Source: Ziziphus jujuba
Lineage: Eukaryota > Streptophyta > Magnoliopsida > Rosales > Rhamnaceae
NCBI RefSeq assembly: GCF_031755915.1
Contig: NC_083382.1
Coordinates: 30,650,501-30,714,500, forward strand
Length of the DNA stretch: 64,000 nt
Direction: 5' to 3'
Position numbers and translations under genes: made by a program. Positions 46,618-58,987 of this stretch are shown one piece after another. The notes beneath the pieces are model-generated. The model ran no database searches and was not told the DNA's origin. It saw nothing but the letters and a program-made list of their open reading frames with translations. The stretch's first letter is position 1. Each line of letters begins with the position of its first letter.

Positions 46618-48237
46618 TCAAGTGGTTACTCCATTTTCCTTCACCCCATTTTCTTTCACTTCTTTGACTACCATAGTCCCATTGCATTTCACAACTTCTT
46701 TAGCAGATTCTTCACTCTCTTTCTCTTCTTTTTCCTCTTTCTTTTCTTTTAACTTTGCTTTTTCTTCTTCGGCCTTCAATTTTGCTTCTTCTTCCTCAGC
46801 CTTCAATTTTGCTTCTTCTTCCTCAGCCTTCTTTCTTGCATCCTCCTTGGCCACCTCAAGAGCTTCAATCAAGTTCTTCAAGCATGTCTCTCCATCTTCA
46901 GTCACAGAATTGGGCATCAAATTCTCCGCAACATCCGCAGGAGTCATATCGATTTCCTCCAACAAGCATTTGATCCTTGCAAACAAAGGGTGGGACTCAA
47001 TATCCAAGTAGTTGGAGGCAAGCACTTTGAATGCTTCAAAGCAACAGTAGGACAACTCAATGTGCTTGTCCATCCTTCCCCTTCTAATGAGCGCAGGGTC
47101 GAGTTTTTCCACATGATTGGTGGTGAACACAATGATTCTTTCACCCCCACAAGCCGACCAAATGCCATCAATAAAATTCAACAGCCCAGACAGAGTAACC
47201 TTGCTCTTTTTACTTTCTTCTTTTTCTTCTTCAGCCCTTTCCTTCATTGGGTCTTTATTTTCTCCATCCTCTTCATCTTTCTTCTTTTCCTTCTTTCTTT
47301 GACCAGTAAGATCAAGCGAGCAATCAATATCCTCAATCACAATGATGGACTTATTCGTCGTATCAATCAACAACTTCCTCAGAGAAGTGTTATCCTTAAC
47401 CGCTGTGAGTTCTACATCATAAATATCATATTCCAAATAGTTAGCCAATGCAGCGATCATGGTTGACTTACCAGTTCCGGGTGGTCCATAGAGGAGATAA
47501 CCACGCTTCCAAGCCTTCCCAATTTTGGCATAATACTGTTTGCCCTGCTTGAACTTATCGAGGTCGTTAAGAATCTCTTGCTTCTTTTTGGGATCCATAG
47601 CCAGAGTATTAAACGACGCCGGATGCTCAAAAACGACATGGCTCCATTTACTACTCTTGTAACCATACCAGTTGTCACTTGAATTGTTAGTGTAAAGCTT
47701 GAGCTGCCTTTTTTGCACAGCAATTGCTTTTCCTTCTTGAACTACATGATTGAGATAGGTACTGGTAATGAGGTCTCTGTGACTCTTATGGAATGTGAGC
47801 TTGTAGTACCTCTTCTCATCCGAAGCAGGGTAATAAGAGAAGGATGTTGATTTAGTGACATGTTTGCAAGAAGTCCACCAAACCTTGACGCCTTGGAATT
47901 CCTCTGTGATTTCCTCATTGTCGTCCATGCTAAGAACCAGCGATTTGTTGTCTTTGATGTCATGAGCTTTGAGACGCTTGGCTTTTGAGGAAGAGGGACA
48001 TGCACCGAGATAAGTACGGATAGCACCATACACTTCACTGCGCTTGAAACGCTCATCGGAATATTCATGGAAGGTAATTTGGATATAAGGGTAGACCAAG
48101 TTCACCAATTTGTTGCTATATCTTTCTAAATAGCCACGAATTTGGTAAGGAAAGTATTGTTTAAACAGAGCATAGACGAACATTAAGCTCGCCATGATTG
48201 AGCCCACTTGAGACCACAACTCTCCCATAGCTGCCAT
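46618..48237 (-). CDS. AAA-ATPase, BCS1/OM66-like, intact
   Basis: Single exon. I take the start at MAAMGELW (48237, 539 residues). An in-frame ATG at 48270 would add 11 lysine-rich residues from a poly-T tract. Hydrophobic segment SIMASLMFVYALF at about residues 12-24. Walker A GPPGTGKST is near 250 and Walker B IIVIEDID near 296. The linker is charged (KKEKKKDEEDGENKD). GGERIIVFTTNHVEKLDPALIRRGRMDKHIELSYC follows. The C-terminal tail has a tandem AEEEEAKLK motif, three to four units, predicted helical/coiled coil; this is the longest tail in the array. All catalytic residues look normal. The pseudogene at 42.7-44.9 kb is its nearest relative. Confidence 0.95.
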   Translation of the reverse strand: MAAMGELWSQVGSIMASLMFVYALFKQYFPYQIRGYLERYSNKLVNLVYPYIQITFHEYSDERFKRSEVYGAIRTYLGACPSSSKAKRLKAHDIKDNKSLVLSMDDNEEITEEFQGVKVWWTSCKHVTKSTSFSYYPASDEKRYYKLTFHKSHRDLITSTYLNHVVQEGKAIAVQKRQLKLYTNNSSDNWYGYKSSKWSHVVFEHPASFNTLAMDPKKKQEILNDLDKFKQGKQYYAKIGKAWKRGYLLYGPPGTGKSTMIAALANYLEYDIYDVELTAVKDNTSLRKLLIDTTNKSIIVIEDIDCSLDLTGQRKKEKKKDEEDGENKDPMKERAEEEKEESKKSKVTLSGLLNFIDGIWSACGGERIIVFTTNHVEKLDPALIRRGRMDKHIELSYCCFEAFKVLASNYLDIESHPLFARIKCLLEEIDMTPADVAENLMPNSVTEDGETCLKNLIEALEVAKEDARKKAEEEEAKLKAEEEEAKLKAEEEKAKLKEKKEEKEEKESEESAKEVVKCNGTMVVKEVKENGVKENGVTT

Positions 48238-48339
48238 TTTTTTCTTTTTTTCTTTTTTTCTTTCCTCCAATTTGCTGACCAGAGTATTTGTTATTTTACT
48301 TTGCCCAACATATGACTATTGTATAGCAAATTGTGACCA

Positions 48340-48353
48340 TATATATATATATA
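48340..48353 (-). promoter_or_regulatory. conserved TATA region, AAA gene at 46.6-48.2 kb
   Basis: An expanded (TA)7 in 'gtgacca...agggaagg', about 100 bp upstream of the ATG, aligned with the TATA boxes of the copies at 11.2, 25.4 and 55.2 kb. Confidence 0.55.
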
Positions 48354-48359
48354 GGGAAG

Positions 48360-49921
48360 GGAAGAAGAAAAAACAAATACGTTTTCTGCTGATTAAAATT
48401 AGAGGAACCAATTAAGAAACTCCCACTTCATTTCCTCGAAATCTGCATTTTCCATAGAAAAATACTTTTCTTTTCTTTTTCTTCTTCTGAGATCATAGAA
48501 AAAGACTTGTGTACTATAAAAATGGAAAAGTCTACAGGACAATAAATAAAGACATAGACTTGTGTAAGACACTGTCCCTTGCCCAGCCAGTTAGCCTTTC
48601 CAGTTTTGGCACGTGAGAAATCTGAAATCTTACCAAATAGCTCGCCATCGTTTTTGACCTTTTGAAAAGATGCTAAGCATTTCAGGATTCTTTTAGATAA
48701 GATACATATTCTCTACGATAAAGTTCATCTTTTATAATAATTGCTAAAATTTGAAAATATTTTTTAATAAAATTTTTTATTGAAGTTTTTTATTTTTATT
48801 TTTTTAAGTATTTATTGTTTTATTTATGATTTTTTTTATAATTATTTATTTTTTAAATATTATAATATTGATATAGAAAAGTATATTGCATTTAATTAAA
48901 TTAGAATATTTTCAAAAAAATTTTAAAAAATAAAGATCATTTTTTGTCAAAAAAATATTTTTATATTTAAAAAATTAAGATTTAAAATCTAGTCCAGTAA
49001 TATTTTTTTTTAATAAATATTTAATGTTTGTTATTTTTTTTATCTAAATTTTTTTAAAATTATTTTGTTATTTTTCTTTATTTTTATTCCTAGAACCAAG
49101 CAAGTCTTTTTCCAATTTTTCCAAGCCCGTTTACTACTTTCTTCTTTGTTTTTTCTTTTTTTTGGATAAAGGTCAAGTTCATTTGTTTTATTATTTTGTA
49201 TCTTTTATTTTATATCTTCTCAAACTTGGCTTTTATTAAACTAGTCAAATCGATGCCATTTCTTCTTTCAATTTAACATCAGATCCGTTTGCTTGTTTTT
49301 TTGGTAAAGATCAAGCCATTTGCTTCTTTCAACCAAGTCTTTTTCCAATTTTCCCAGGCCCGTGTATTTCTTTTTTTTTCTTTTTTTTGGGGGGTAAAGG
49401 TCATGTTTATTTGCTATATTATTTTATGTCCGACCGAATAGAGCGCGGAGCCAACGAGTTCAGTCGAACAGCGTAACAAGTCTACGGACGGGATCAAGCT
49501 AAAGGTCAAGTTCATTTTCTTTATATCTTTTTCTAAATCCATGGTTTTTAGGAAAAAAAAAAATTATGTGCATGAATATATATATAGACCCACTGCAACA
49601 GGAAGAAAAAATAAATAGCAAAATAAAATATATTATAGTGGTTTTGAAATTTGATCATTATTAAATAATAAAAAATATTTTTAACTTTTCAAATTTGGAT
49701 AGTCAAATTTATTTTATATTTTAAAAAAGTTAAAATATAAAGTGGATTGAAAGATGATTTTATATATTTACTTTTCAAATTAAAGATATAGAAAATCTCT
49801 TAAAGATGCTCTTATATAGTATTGAAGTAAAGAGTAGTTTTGACTCTCTATATTTAGAGAGCCAAATCAACTTTTTATATTAAAAAGTTAAAATAAAAAG
49901 TCTATTGAAATTTTTTTTTAA
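48360..49921. other. spacer; AT-rich repeats
   Basis: No gene. Between about 49090 and 49520 a short unit recurs ('aagtctttttccaatttt', 'aaggtcaagttcattt'). A roughly 70-bp GC-rich island (49431-49500) stands out from its surroundings. The rest is AT-rich. Confidence 0.5.
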
Positions 49922-52337
49922 ATATTGTCTCAACAAAATAGAATTGCTGAAAGAGCATATAGGCATGTTGTTGAAACAGGACTAACTCTAATTTTTCATG
50001 CCAATCTTCCTTTTACTTTATGGGTAGAAGTTTTTTTAATCGCAATATACCTAATAAATAGATTCCTTTCTTCTTCTTTAAATTTTGAAATTTCATATGC
50101 TAAATTATTTAAACAACAACATAATTATAATCATTTACGAATTTTTGGTTGTCGTTATTTTTTTTTTTTTAAATTATAGAAACAATAAATTTGCCAAGAA
50201 AATATATTCTTATATTTTTATTGGATATAGTCCTCAACACAAGGACTATCGCTGCCTTCACCCACCTACACGATGTGTTTACATTTCTCATCATGTTGTA
50301 TTTGATGAATCTAATTTTCCTTTTGCTACTACTAATGTTTCTTCTTCACAGGTACCATTAGAACTTGTTAATTTTCCATCCATTGGCTCACCAATTCATA
50401 AGGCTACATCCCATCAAACAAGAAATGGCATTGGTATCAACTATTACACAACCAAAAACTCTGCAAATAGCACTTAAAAGTCCATAGTGACTTCATGCAA
50501 TGCAAGAATAATTTGGTGCTCTTCAACATAACAAAACATGCGTCCTTGTTCCTTGTCCATCTAATAACAATGTAGTTGGTTCCAAGTGGGTATTTCACAC
50601 TAAATATAAGGAAGATGAGATTGTGGATCGTTTTAAGGCTCGGTTGGTGGCTCAAGGATTTACGCAGGTTCCAGGATATGATTTTGATGAAACATTTAGT
50701 CCAGTAGTTCGCCACACCACGGTCCGCCTCATTCTTGCTCTTGCCATTACTCGCTGCTGGTCCATTCGTCAGTTTGATATAAAAAATGCTTTTCTTCATG
50801 GTCATCTAAAGGAAACTATCTTCATGGAACAACCACCCGAGTTTCTTGATCAAACCTCTCCCAATCATGTGTGTCTATTTCAAAAATCCATCTATGGATT
50901 AAAACAGGCACCACGGGCGTGGTTTGATCGTCTTTGTGACTTTCTTCTTTCTTTTGGTTTTTACCGTAGCAAAGCTGATTCCTGTTATTTGTTTTTACTA
51001 ATCAATCCATTATCATTTTATTACTCATTTACGTTGATGATCTTATTCTAACAGGCAATGATAATGACACCATTCAAAAATTAATCCATCACATGGGTAC
51101 AGAGTTTGCTACTAAAGATCTTGGCTCCTTGCATTACTTCCTTGGTGTGGAAGTACGATATTTTTCAGGGGGTATCTTCCTCTCACAAGGAAAATACATT
51201 CGTGATCTCCTTGCTCAAGCCAAAATGTTGGAAGCCACACATATGGCTACACCAATGACAGTCAAAACTACTCCTCATGTTCACGATACGCAACCAATAG
51301 ATGCTACTGCATATCAACGTCTCATGGGTAGTCTCCAGTACTTAACCTTCACCCGTCCAGATATCACTCATGTAGTCAATTGTGTGTCTCCGCATTTCAA
51401 CTCTCCTACAGCATTTCATCTTCGTGAAGTCAAGAGAATTCTTCGATATTTATGTGGCACTATCAACTTGGGTCTCTGCTACCTTTCTCAAAGCTCACTC
51501 AACCTTACAAGCTTCTGTGATGCTGATTGGGCCGGATATCCCACCACTCGCTGTAGCACCACTGGTTTTTGTGTCTTCTTAGATACAAATTGCATCTCTT
51601 GGTCCTCCAAAAAGCAACCAACAGTGACACATTCAAGCACAAAAGCTGAGTATCGCGCCATGGCTTCCACTGCTACTGAACTCACATGGCTCTCTTCTCT
51701 ACTTCGTGACATTGGTGTCTTTCTTCCTTCTCCTCCTTAGATTCTCTATGATAATATGAGTGCTCTTCATATGACCATCAATCCCGTTTTCCATAAGCGC
51801 ACCAAGCACATTGCAATAGATTATCATTTTATTCATGAAAAAGTTGCCCTTGGTACTCTTACTACTCGGTTCATTCCATCTTCTTTTTAGATTGCTGATG
51901 TGTTTACCAAGCCTTTATCTAAAGACTTGTTCATCCCATTTAGAACCAAGATCAGGGTTCATTCCATTCTACCCTCCATCTTGAGGGGGCATGATAAGAT
52001 AACCTGCTTAAAAAAGGAAAGCATGCTGATCCAATTGATGAGGATGGAAATCTATCAGATAATATCTCTACCCCACATGTCACGGGTCAACACAAATTCA
52101 AAAAGGAAATAGTAATCAAGAGAAATAACAACCAAAATTAGAGAAACTATTTTAAGAATAAAATTGTATACAGTCAACTCTCTTTATTATAGCTATATTG
52201 TAGTATTCAAGCTATTTTATAGGCTATACTGCAGGAGTGATATCATTTCTTTCTTTGTAAAGCAAACTCCTACTACCTATTTATACACAGGACATATAGC
52301 CTGTACGTATAGCTTGATTCATCTTAATAACCATACA
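49922..52337 (+). mobile_element. Ty1-copia retrotransposon, 5'-truncated, with 3' LTR
   Basis: Starts abruptly within the integrase C-terminal part (QNRIAERAYRHVVETGL). It continues with [33 protein letters not shown] and [12 protein letters not shown] of reverse transcriptase. The catalytic YVDD (about 51031) is in a shifted frame. RNase H ([20 protein letters not shown]...KAEYRAMA) and TKHIAIDYHFIHEKV follow, with stops at 51738 and 51888. gag, protease and the 5' LTR are absent. A purine-rich tract (TTGAGGGGG) precedes the 3' LTR. Confidence 0.9.
51992..52337 (+). repeat. probable 3' LTR of the copia element
   Basis: Begins TGATAAGATAACC just after the polypurine tract and ends ...CCATACA, about 346 bp, with TG...CA ends. 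No 5' partner exists here to confirm the end. Confidence 0.55.
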
Positions 52338-52740
52338 GTGAAATATATAAAATATTATTATTATTATTATTATTATTTTTTATTCTTTAATGACATATAT
52401 AAAAAATCATTTAGGATGCTCTAAAAATGTTATTAGGTGGGAATGGTAGAAAACCTTTGGACCTTGAGATTATTAGAATGTCCCAAACCCTAATTAATTT
52501 CTTCTTTTTTTTTTTTTTTTCCCTTAACGAATTTTGTCTTTGCACACGTTTTGATTTTCAATTCCCTTGGTCTTGGTCTCACAGGACTGTTTCTTGTTTT
52601 TGCAAGTCTAGTAATTTTTTACTATGAAAACTAATTAATTACCAGAATAAAATGGGTTTCGAGCCCTGGTTTAATTTGAAATTTTAATTATTAAATTTAA
52701 CCAAATTTCACTGCCTATTACCAACTTGATAATTTTCTTC

Positions 52741-52783
<43 letters not shown>

Positions 52784-55178
52784 AACCTACTAATTTTCTT
52801 TCAGAATGTTGAACTGGCCGTGGTGTCATGTTGAACTGTTCACACATTAATTTGTTTTTTTAATTGGGAAGTACACATATTAACGTTGTCATTCATGCGT
52901 GATTGCAATTAAAAATAAAAAATTAAAAAAAAAATAGAAAAAAGGACAAAAGAAGCTTGTGGTTGAAATACTTACAATTTAACAACATTGCTTAATGGGT
53001 GGGACTCTGCCGACAGGCGATGACAATGTCAATGCGAGTGTAGAAAAAGACAGTAGGGGTTCTATAAACTATAAAGAATAAGAAAATATAATACTTATGG
53101 ACCTTTTTATTTACTATTATTTTTTTGATAAGAGTACTCATAGATAACCAGTAATGTCAATTTATTATTTACTTATTCATCGAAAAAAAAGTCCGTATTC
53201 TTTTACTTGATATTTTATAAAATTAAATCACTCAAAGAAATTTTAATATCATACTCGTGGACGGTAAGCATGCTTGCATGCCTAGTGAGAAAGATATACC
53301 ATTGTCAATTGATCACTTTCACTAAAAATCAGTCACCCATAAACGTTGGTAATGAAACAAATTGAAAAGCCAAACAGCTTTTAGTAACCTACTCTCTACT
53401 CTATTTTTATTTTTCACCCAAAAAAAACAAAAAAAAAAAGGGGTCTCTACTCTATAATCATGTACTCTAATTAAGCTCACTGCTCATTCTGTATTGGTTT
53501 TATTTCCTTCATGTGATTCCTGTTTTGCATGTCTCATAAAACTTTTGAGAACGGAATCAAAAATAGGTTTCAAGCTCGGTCCAGTTTCATTTGAAATTAT
53601 ATATAATTATGGAACTAGACAAATCTTATTGTTCTTATTGAAAAAGTTGCAAAAGTTTTATTTATGCAATTCTCTGCCAAGAAAGAAAAAAATAATAATA
53701 ATTTCTGGAAGTCGCAACCATGTTAATTTATGTAATGTTTTGCTGACATCATTGCCAATCATGGATCAGACCCAGTTTTGTTAACCCCAAAACAAAAGAG
53801 GACGTTGAGACCATATATTCTTGATCAAGGCCGTAGCCCATAGTGCATGAATATGATGAATTCCACAAAATGGAGAAGAATTCCTAATTGTGTGTTTTCA
53901 AAAAATAAAAAATTAAAAAAAAAATTCCTAATTGTGAAATATTAAGGGGCCTCCAGAACAGGAGACTAGAATTTCATATTTAAGAGTACAGTTTAACATA
54001 ATTTTCTTTTTTTATTTTGTTACAGTAAATTCTATTTTAAATGAAAAAAATGACGTGTCTTAACCCACCAACTTCATTTGACATTTTCTTTTTTCCTTTA
54101 CAGAGAGTAGGAAAGTCTTTTTTTATTTAAAAAAAAAAGAAAAAAAGAAAAAAAGAGGAAACTTCTTCGTCACTTTAATTGTCACTGTTAAAAAAATTCC
54201 TATTGCAAATTAAAATAATAATGTTATTTATCATCAAAATGCTTCTTAAATGTCAAAAGTCAGGTGGGACATAAAATTCTTACAGCTAACGCATTTAAAT
54301 AATAAAAAAATAATAATAAGAAAAGCGTATCGTCATCTTTGTGGACCTTGATCATTTACCACGCAGGCCATTTAATATATATAATATATATAGTTGATGG
54401 AGATCGTAATTTGGATCATTGTGAAAAAATAATGGGTATTATCATTAGATTGTTCAAGGACATATAATTGTCATTTGAGAATTGATAATTATATATTTAA
54501 AGCATCTTCAAGTTATTCATTATTCATTTTATAATTTTTATTTTTATTTTAAAAAGTTAAACTTTTGATAACATGTTTCAATATATTTTTTATTTTAATT
54601 TTTAAAATAAAAAATAGATTTAAGTTTGAAGAAAGTCAAATTCATCTTATATATTGAATATTATATAATTTAATGTAATATTATAACAAATTCTCAAACT
54701 ATTTTCATGTTTTTTAATTATTAAATGTTATTCTTTCCATCTTTAAATTATTAATAATTGAGAAAAATTTCCATCTTTTAATTAGTAATAATTGAGAAAA
54801 AAAAATTCAAGTAAGAAATGGAGAAACAAACATAACAATAAATATTTATAATAATAAAAAGCATTATTGGAAGACCTTTTAAATTTTATTTTATAAAATA
54901 GGGAAGGCATGCGAATTAGCATCGGTAAGGCTAGGCATTGCTAACATTGAATATATTTAAAACAAAAATTAAAAATCACACATACTGAAAGCAAGAGACG
55001 GCTAATCCACTCTTAGATAAAAAGACCAAAAAACAAAAAAAAAAAAAACAAAAAAAAAAAAAAAAAAAATTGATGGCTAATCCACCACTAAACATAGAGT
55101 TATTGTTAATACATAAGCCAGAGAAATTGTTTTCTAACTATTTTCTCAACTTCCTGATAAAGTCCATTTTCCTTGGCT
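52338..55178. other. spacer; recurrent block, no gene
   Basis: Contains (ATT)n at 52352-52376, poly-A of 38 (52744-52781) and a recurrent spacer block at about 52980-53800 matching 14700-15660 and 9660-10400. Further AT-rich sequence and A-rich tracts lie near 55030-55070. No coding gene seen. Confidence 0.55.
52744..52781. repeat. poly-A run of 38
   Basis: Uninterrupted A run. No coding sequence or target duplication beside it was recognised, so I do not call a retrogene. Confidence 0.85.
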
Positions 55179-56711
55179 TCAATTTTGTTTCACATCTTCA
55201 GCTAGTGTCCCATTGCATTTCACATCTTTCTCTTCCTTTTCCTCTTTCATGTTTTCCTTCAACTTTGCTTCTTCTTCTTCAGCCTTCAATCTTGCATCTT
55301 CCTCAGCTTTCTTCCTTGCCTCCTCCTTTGCCACCTCAAGAGCTTCAATCAATTTCTTCAAACAAATCTCGGCATCTTCATTCAGAGACTTTGGCATCAA
55401 ATTCTCAGCAACATCAGCCGGAGTCATATCAGTTTCCTCCAACAAGCATTTAATCTTGGAAAACAAATGGTGGGACTCAATATCCAAGTAATTCCCTGCA
55501 AGCACTTTGAACGCTTCAAAGCGGCAATAGGAGAGCACTATGTGCTTGTCCATCCTTCCCCTTCTAATGAGTGCAGGGTCAAGTTTTTCCACGTAATTAG
55601 TGGTAAACACAAAAACTCTTTCACCCCCACAAGCCGACCAAATACCATCTATAACATTCAAAAGTCCAGAGAGAGTAACCTTACTCTTCGTTGCTTCTTC
55701 TTCTTCGGCCTTCTTACGAATTGGATCTTTTTCTTCATCCTCTTCGTCTTTCTCTTTCTTCTTCTTCTTCCTTTGACCAGTAAGATCGAGCGAGCAGTCG
55801 ATATCCTCGATCACAATGATCGATTTATTCGGAGTATCGATCAGCAGCTTCCTCAAATCGGTATTGTTCTTAACAGATGTGAGTTCCAAATCATAGATAT
55901 CATATTCTAAATAGTTAGCCATGGCAGCGATCATGCTTGACTTACCCGTTCCAGGTGGTCCATAGAGTAGATAACCACGCTTCCATGCCTTTCCGATTTT
56001 GGCATAGTAGTTTTTCCCTTGTTTGAACATATCAAGGTCGTTGATGATCTCCTCCTTCTTTTTCGGGTCCATCGCGATGGTGTTAAACGACGCTGGATGC
56101 TCAAAAACGATATGGCTCCACTTGGTCCTCTTGTAACCGTACCAATTGTCACTGGAATTGTTGGTGTAAAGCTTGACCTGCCTATTCCTTATAGAAATGG
56201 CTTTTCCCTCCTTTATTACATGATTGAGATAGGAGCTGGTTATGAGGTCCCGATGGCGTTTGTGGAAGGTGAGCGTGTAGTACCTCCTTTCATCGGACGC
56301 AGGATAGAAGGAAAAAGATGCTGCTTTTGAAACATATTTGCAAGAAGTCCACCAAAGCTTAACGCCATGGAATTCCTCCGTGATTGCCTCGTTGTCGTCC
56401 ATGCTGAGAACCAATGACTTGTTATCCTTGATATCATGAGCCTTGAGTCGCTTGGCTCGACTGGACGAGGGACTGGCGCTGAGGTAAGTCCGGATGTTAG
56501 CATAGACTTCACTGCGTTTGAAACGCTCACCGGTATGTTCATGGAAGGTAATCTGTATGTAAGGATACACATAGCCCACCAATTTGTTGCTATATATTTC
56601 TAAATAGCCGCGAAATTGATAAGGAAAGTATTCTTTAACAATAGCATAGATAAACATAAAGCTGGCCAGGGTTGAGCCAACTTGAGACCACAGCGCCCCC
56701 ATACCCACCAT
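55179..56711 (-). CDS. AAA-ATPase, BCS1/OM66-like, intact
   Basis: Single exon, 510 residues, starting MVGMGALWSQVG. A second in-frame Met (MGALW) three codons in is equally possible. Hydrophobic segment STLASFMFIYAIV at residues 13-25. Walker A GPPGTGKSS is near 250 and Walker B IIVIEDID near 296. The lysine/glutamate linker is KKKKKEKDEEDEEKD. GGERVFVFTTNYVEKLDPALIRRGRMDKHIVLSYC follows, with DKHIV where others have DKHIE. The tail is KAEEDARLKAEEEEAKLKE and ends in KCNGTLAEDVKQN. Last member of the array, separated from the previous copy by the copia element. All motifs appear functional. Confidence 0.95.
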   Translation of the reverse strand: MVGMGALWSQVGSTLASFMFIYAIVKEYFPYQFRGYLEIYSNKLVGYVYPYIQITFHEHTGERFKRSEVYANIRTYLSASPSSSRAKRLKAHDIKDNKSLVLSMDDNEAITEEFHGVKLWWTSCKYVSKAASFSFYPASDERRYYTLTFHKRHRDLITSSYLNHVIKEGKAISIRNRQVKLYTNNSSDNWYGYKRTKWSHIVFEHPASFNTIAMDPKKKEEIINDLDMFKQGKNYYAKIGKAWKRGYLLYGPPGTGKSSMIAAMANYLEYDIYDLELTSVKNNTDLRKLLIDTPNKSIIVIEDIDCSLDLTGQRKKKKKEKDEEDEEKDPIRKKAEEEEATKSKVTLSGLLNVIDGIWSACGGERVFVFTTNYVEKLDPALIRRGRMDKHIVLSYCRFEAFKVLAGNYLDIESHHLFSKIKCLLEETDMTPADVAENLMPKSLNEDAEICLKKLIEALEVAKEEARKKAEEDARLKAEEEEAKLKENMKEEKEEKDVKCNGTLAEDVKQN

Positions 56712-56790
56712 TTTGTCAGAACCTTATGACTAATTGTTCTTTAGTTTGCGTTTTTTGAACTTATATTTATTGGAAAACAACTCTTGGTCG

Positions 56791-56798
56791 TATATATA
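56791..56798 (-). promoter_or_regulatory. conserved TATA box, AAA gene at 55.2-56.7 kb
   Basis: TATATATA between 'cttggtcg' and 'gagaag', about 80 bp upstream of the ATG and alignable with the other intact copies. Confidence 0.6.
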
Positions 56799-56799
56799 G

Positions 56800-58900
56800 A
56801 GAAGATGGAAAGCATTACGTGATGATCAAGTTTAGAAGAAACTAATAGTCGACCACATAATTTCCTCCTTTAGATTATAATATATATATATATATATATT
56901 ATGATTTAGAACCATTGGATGAGTATTATAGAATAGTTTGGCGTTTTAATCACGGTGAGAAAGCAGACGTGGAAGAGAAAGTGACACAAGAAGAAAAAAG
57001 TGACTGTTCAATATGTGTATGTCTTCACTTTCTACAAACCAGAAATGGAAACCGACCGTTTTGATTAATCTTCGGAGCGCAAAACGAGTCGAGGATGTTG
57101 TCATTGTTCCTTGACAATCAGCATTTTTTATTTCATGTTGCATAAATTAATTTACCAACCAAGACCAAAAGCAGAAATATTCATTGACTACTATTTTTCT
57201 TTTTCTTTTTTTGTCCCCTTCTGTTTCTAATATTGATGAAAACATTTTTCGACTATGACAACACGTAAAACCAATTAAAAAACAAACCAAAAAATCCTAA
57301 ACATCGAATTAAAACGGACGTTGCGATTAATCTACTATGATGACCAAAACCAAAATTGTAGACGTTTATAACTTGTCTATAAATTTTGAAGGTGAACGAA
57401 GGTAAAACTGGTACCGATCTTTTACTGGAATTGCATTCATATCTAAATGACATTTAGGATCCCGGGATTCTCAACCAGTAACAGACGGCAAAAAATAATA
57501 ATAATAATAAATTGAAGACACTCCAAACCGGAAGGAATACACAACACCCACCCCCCCCCCCCGGCGGCCGGCTGGACTGCCAATCTATAAGTCCCAGAAC
57601 CCAAGTGCTGGATTCTTTAAAAAGTCAAGGTCACAAGTGACCGAGAAGGCCCACTATGAGATCTGGGATTCCATTAGAAAATTCTAAAGGTTGGTGAGCC
57701 TGCTACGTCTCGGGGACCACGGGATAGGAGTACTTTTGTCTATAACTACACATTTGGTAGAAGCATTCCTTTTGATCCATGGAGCTATTAATTATCTCGT
57801 TCTTATGAAATTTAAATAAATATCTCGTTCTTATTCCTTTTTTCTTTTCTTTTTTAAAATATAAAATCATACGCAAAACGCCCTAACAAGGAGAGACCAG
57901 CTTCCATAGACTTATGATTTTTTATTTAAGAGGAAACAATCCTATGCAACAGAATCCATGGATTTGGTTCTCTTTCTGCTCAGCGAAGATGGTTTTCCTT
58001 TACAACCCAAAAGCGGAGACGGAAACGTCAGATAAGAAGGTAATCGAACAAGATAATACACGTGTCGGAGTCTGAGTACTCCATACTCGCAGGAGTACTT
58101 GAAATTTTTCCCTGATTAGTCTTCAGAGGGCAAAACACGTCGAGGATCTTATCATTGTTCCTTGACAATCAGCATTCTATTCGATCCGTGGAGCTTTTGA
58201 TAGGAAATTCCTTTGCTTTGCTCAATTTTTTTTTTTTTTTTGCTTTGCCCAATTATTTAACAACATTTACTACATTTAACTTTATAAACATTATATTGCA
58301 AAATTAAGATCGAAAATTTTCCAAATTGAACTGCTTTAGGAACCAAGACTAAAATCCATTACACTGGCTAAGCTATTATACTCTACAAATAGACAAGGAA
58401 AACATAATTCTATATTTGCTGATGATTTAATTATTTTAAAGTTTTTGCAGGCCATAGAATATACAATCATTGAAAACCAAATATCCAAACAGGAATTTCC
58501 AATAGTAAACCAACCAATAATAAGAAGCACAGAGAACGTAAAATGCATCAAGCCTTACAAACAAAAGTTATCCCGCAAGTAATAATTACTTTAAAATCAC
58601 CATAGAAATCGCACGAAAACTGCTCTTATTAAATCAGAATCCATAATTTCTCTGACGCCGCGCCATAACAGAATTTGATAATATCGATCACCAGAAACCA
58701 AAAAAGAATGTTGCGATTCACTTAAAAAAACCGGAATGATTGGTCTCGTCCCAGCCCCTACAGACTCCATAGAGTGAATATGGCAAAATTAGACTACAAA
58801 TATTTACAGGTTATAGATAGAAAATGAGGTGCATGATCCAATTTTTTTTTGTTTTAAGGAAAAGTACTGGCCTTTTTAAGCATAGAAAGTATATTGAAAA
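56800..58900. other. spacer between the AAA array and the snoRNA cluster
   Basis: Includes a diverged duplication of about 110 bp ('cattgttccttgacaatcag' at about 57095-57125 and again at 58150-58180). A GC-rich stretch with a C run lies at 57546-57575. 58560-58790 on the minus strand has hairpin potential (ATTCACT...AGTGAAT, then an ACATTC box), so an H/ACA-like RNA is possible but unproven. No protein-coding gene. Confidence 0.45.
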
Positions 58901-58987
58901 AAATTAGAAAAATAAGATTTTAAAAAATAAATAAATTTGACAACAAAACATGGTAGCTGTATAACACAAAATTGATAAAACGAATAC

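Noticed and set aside
52744..52781. Poly-A as the tail of a processed retrogene
   Set aside because: No coding remnant precedes it and no target duplication is visible.
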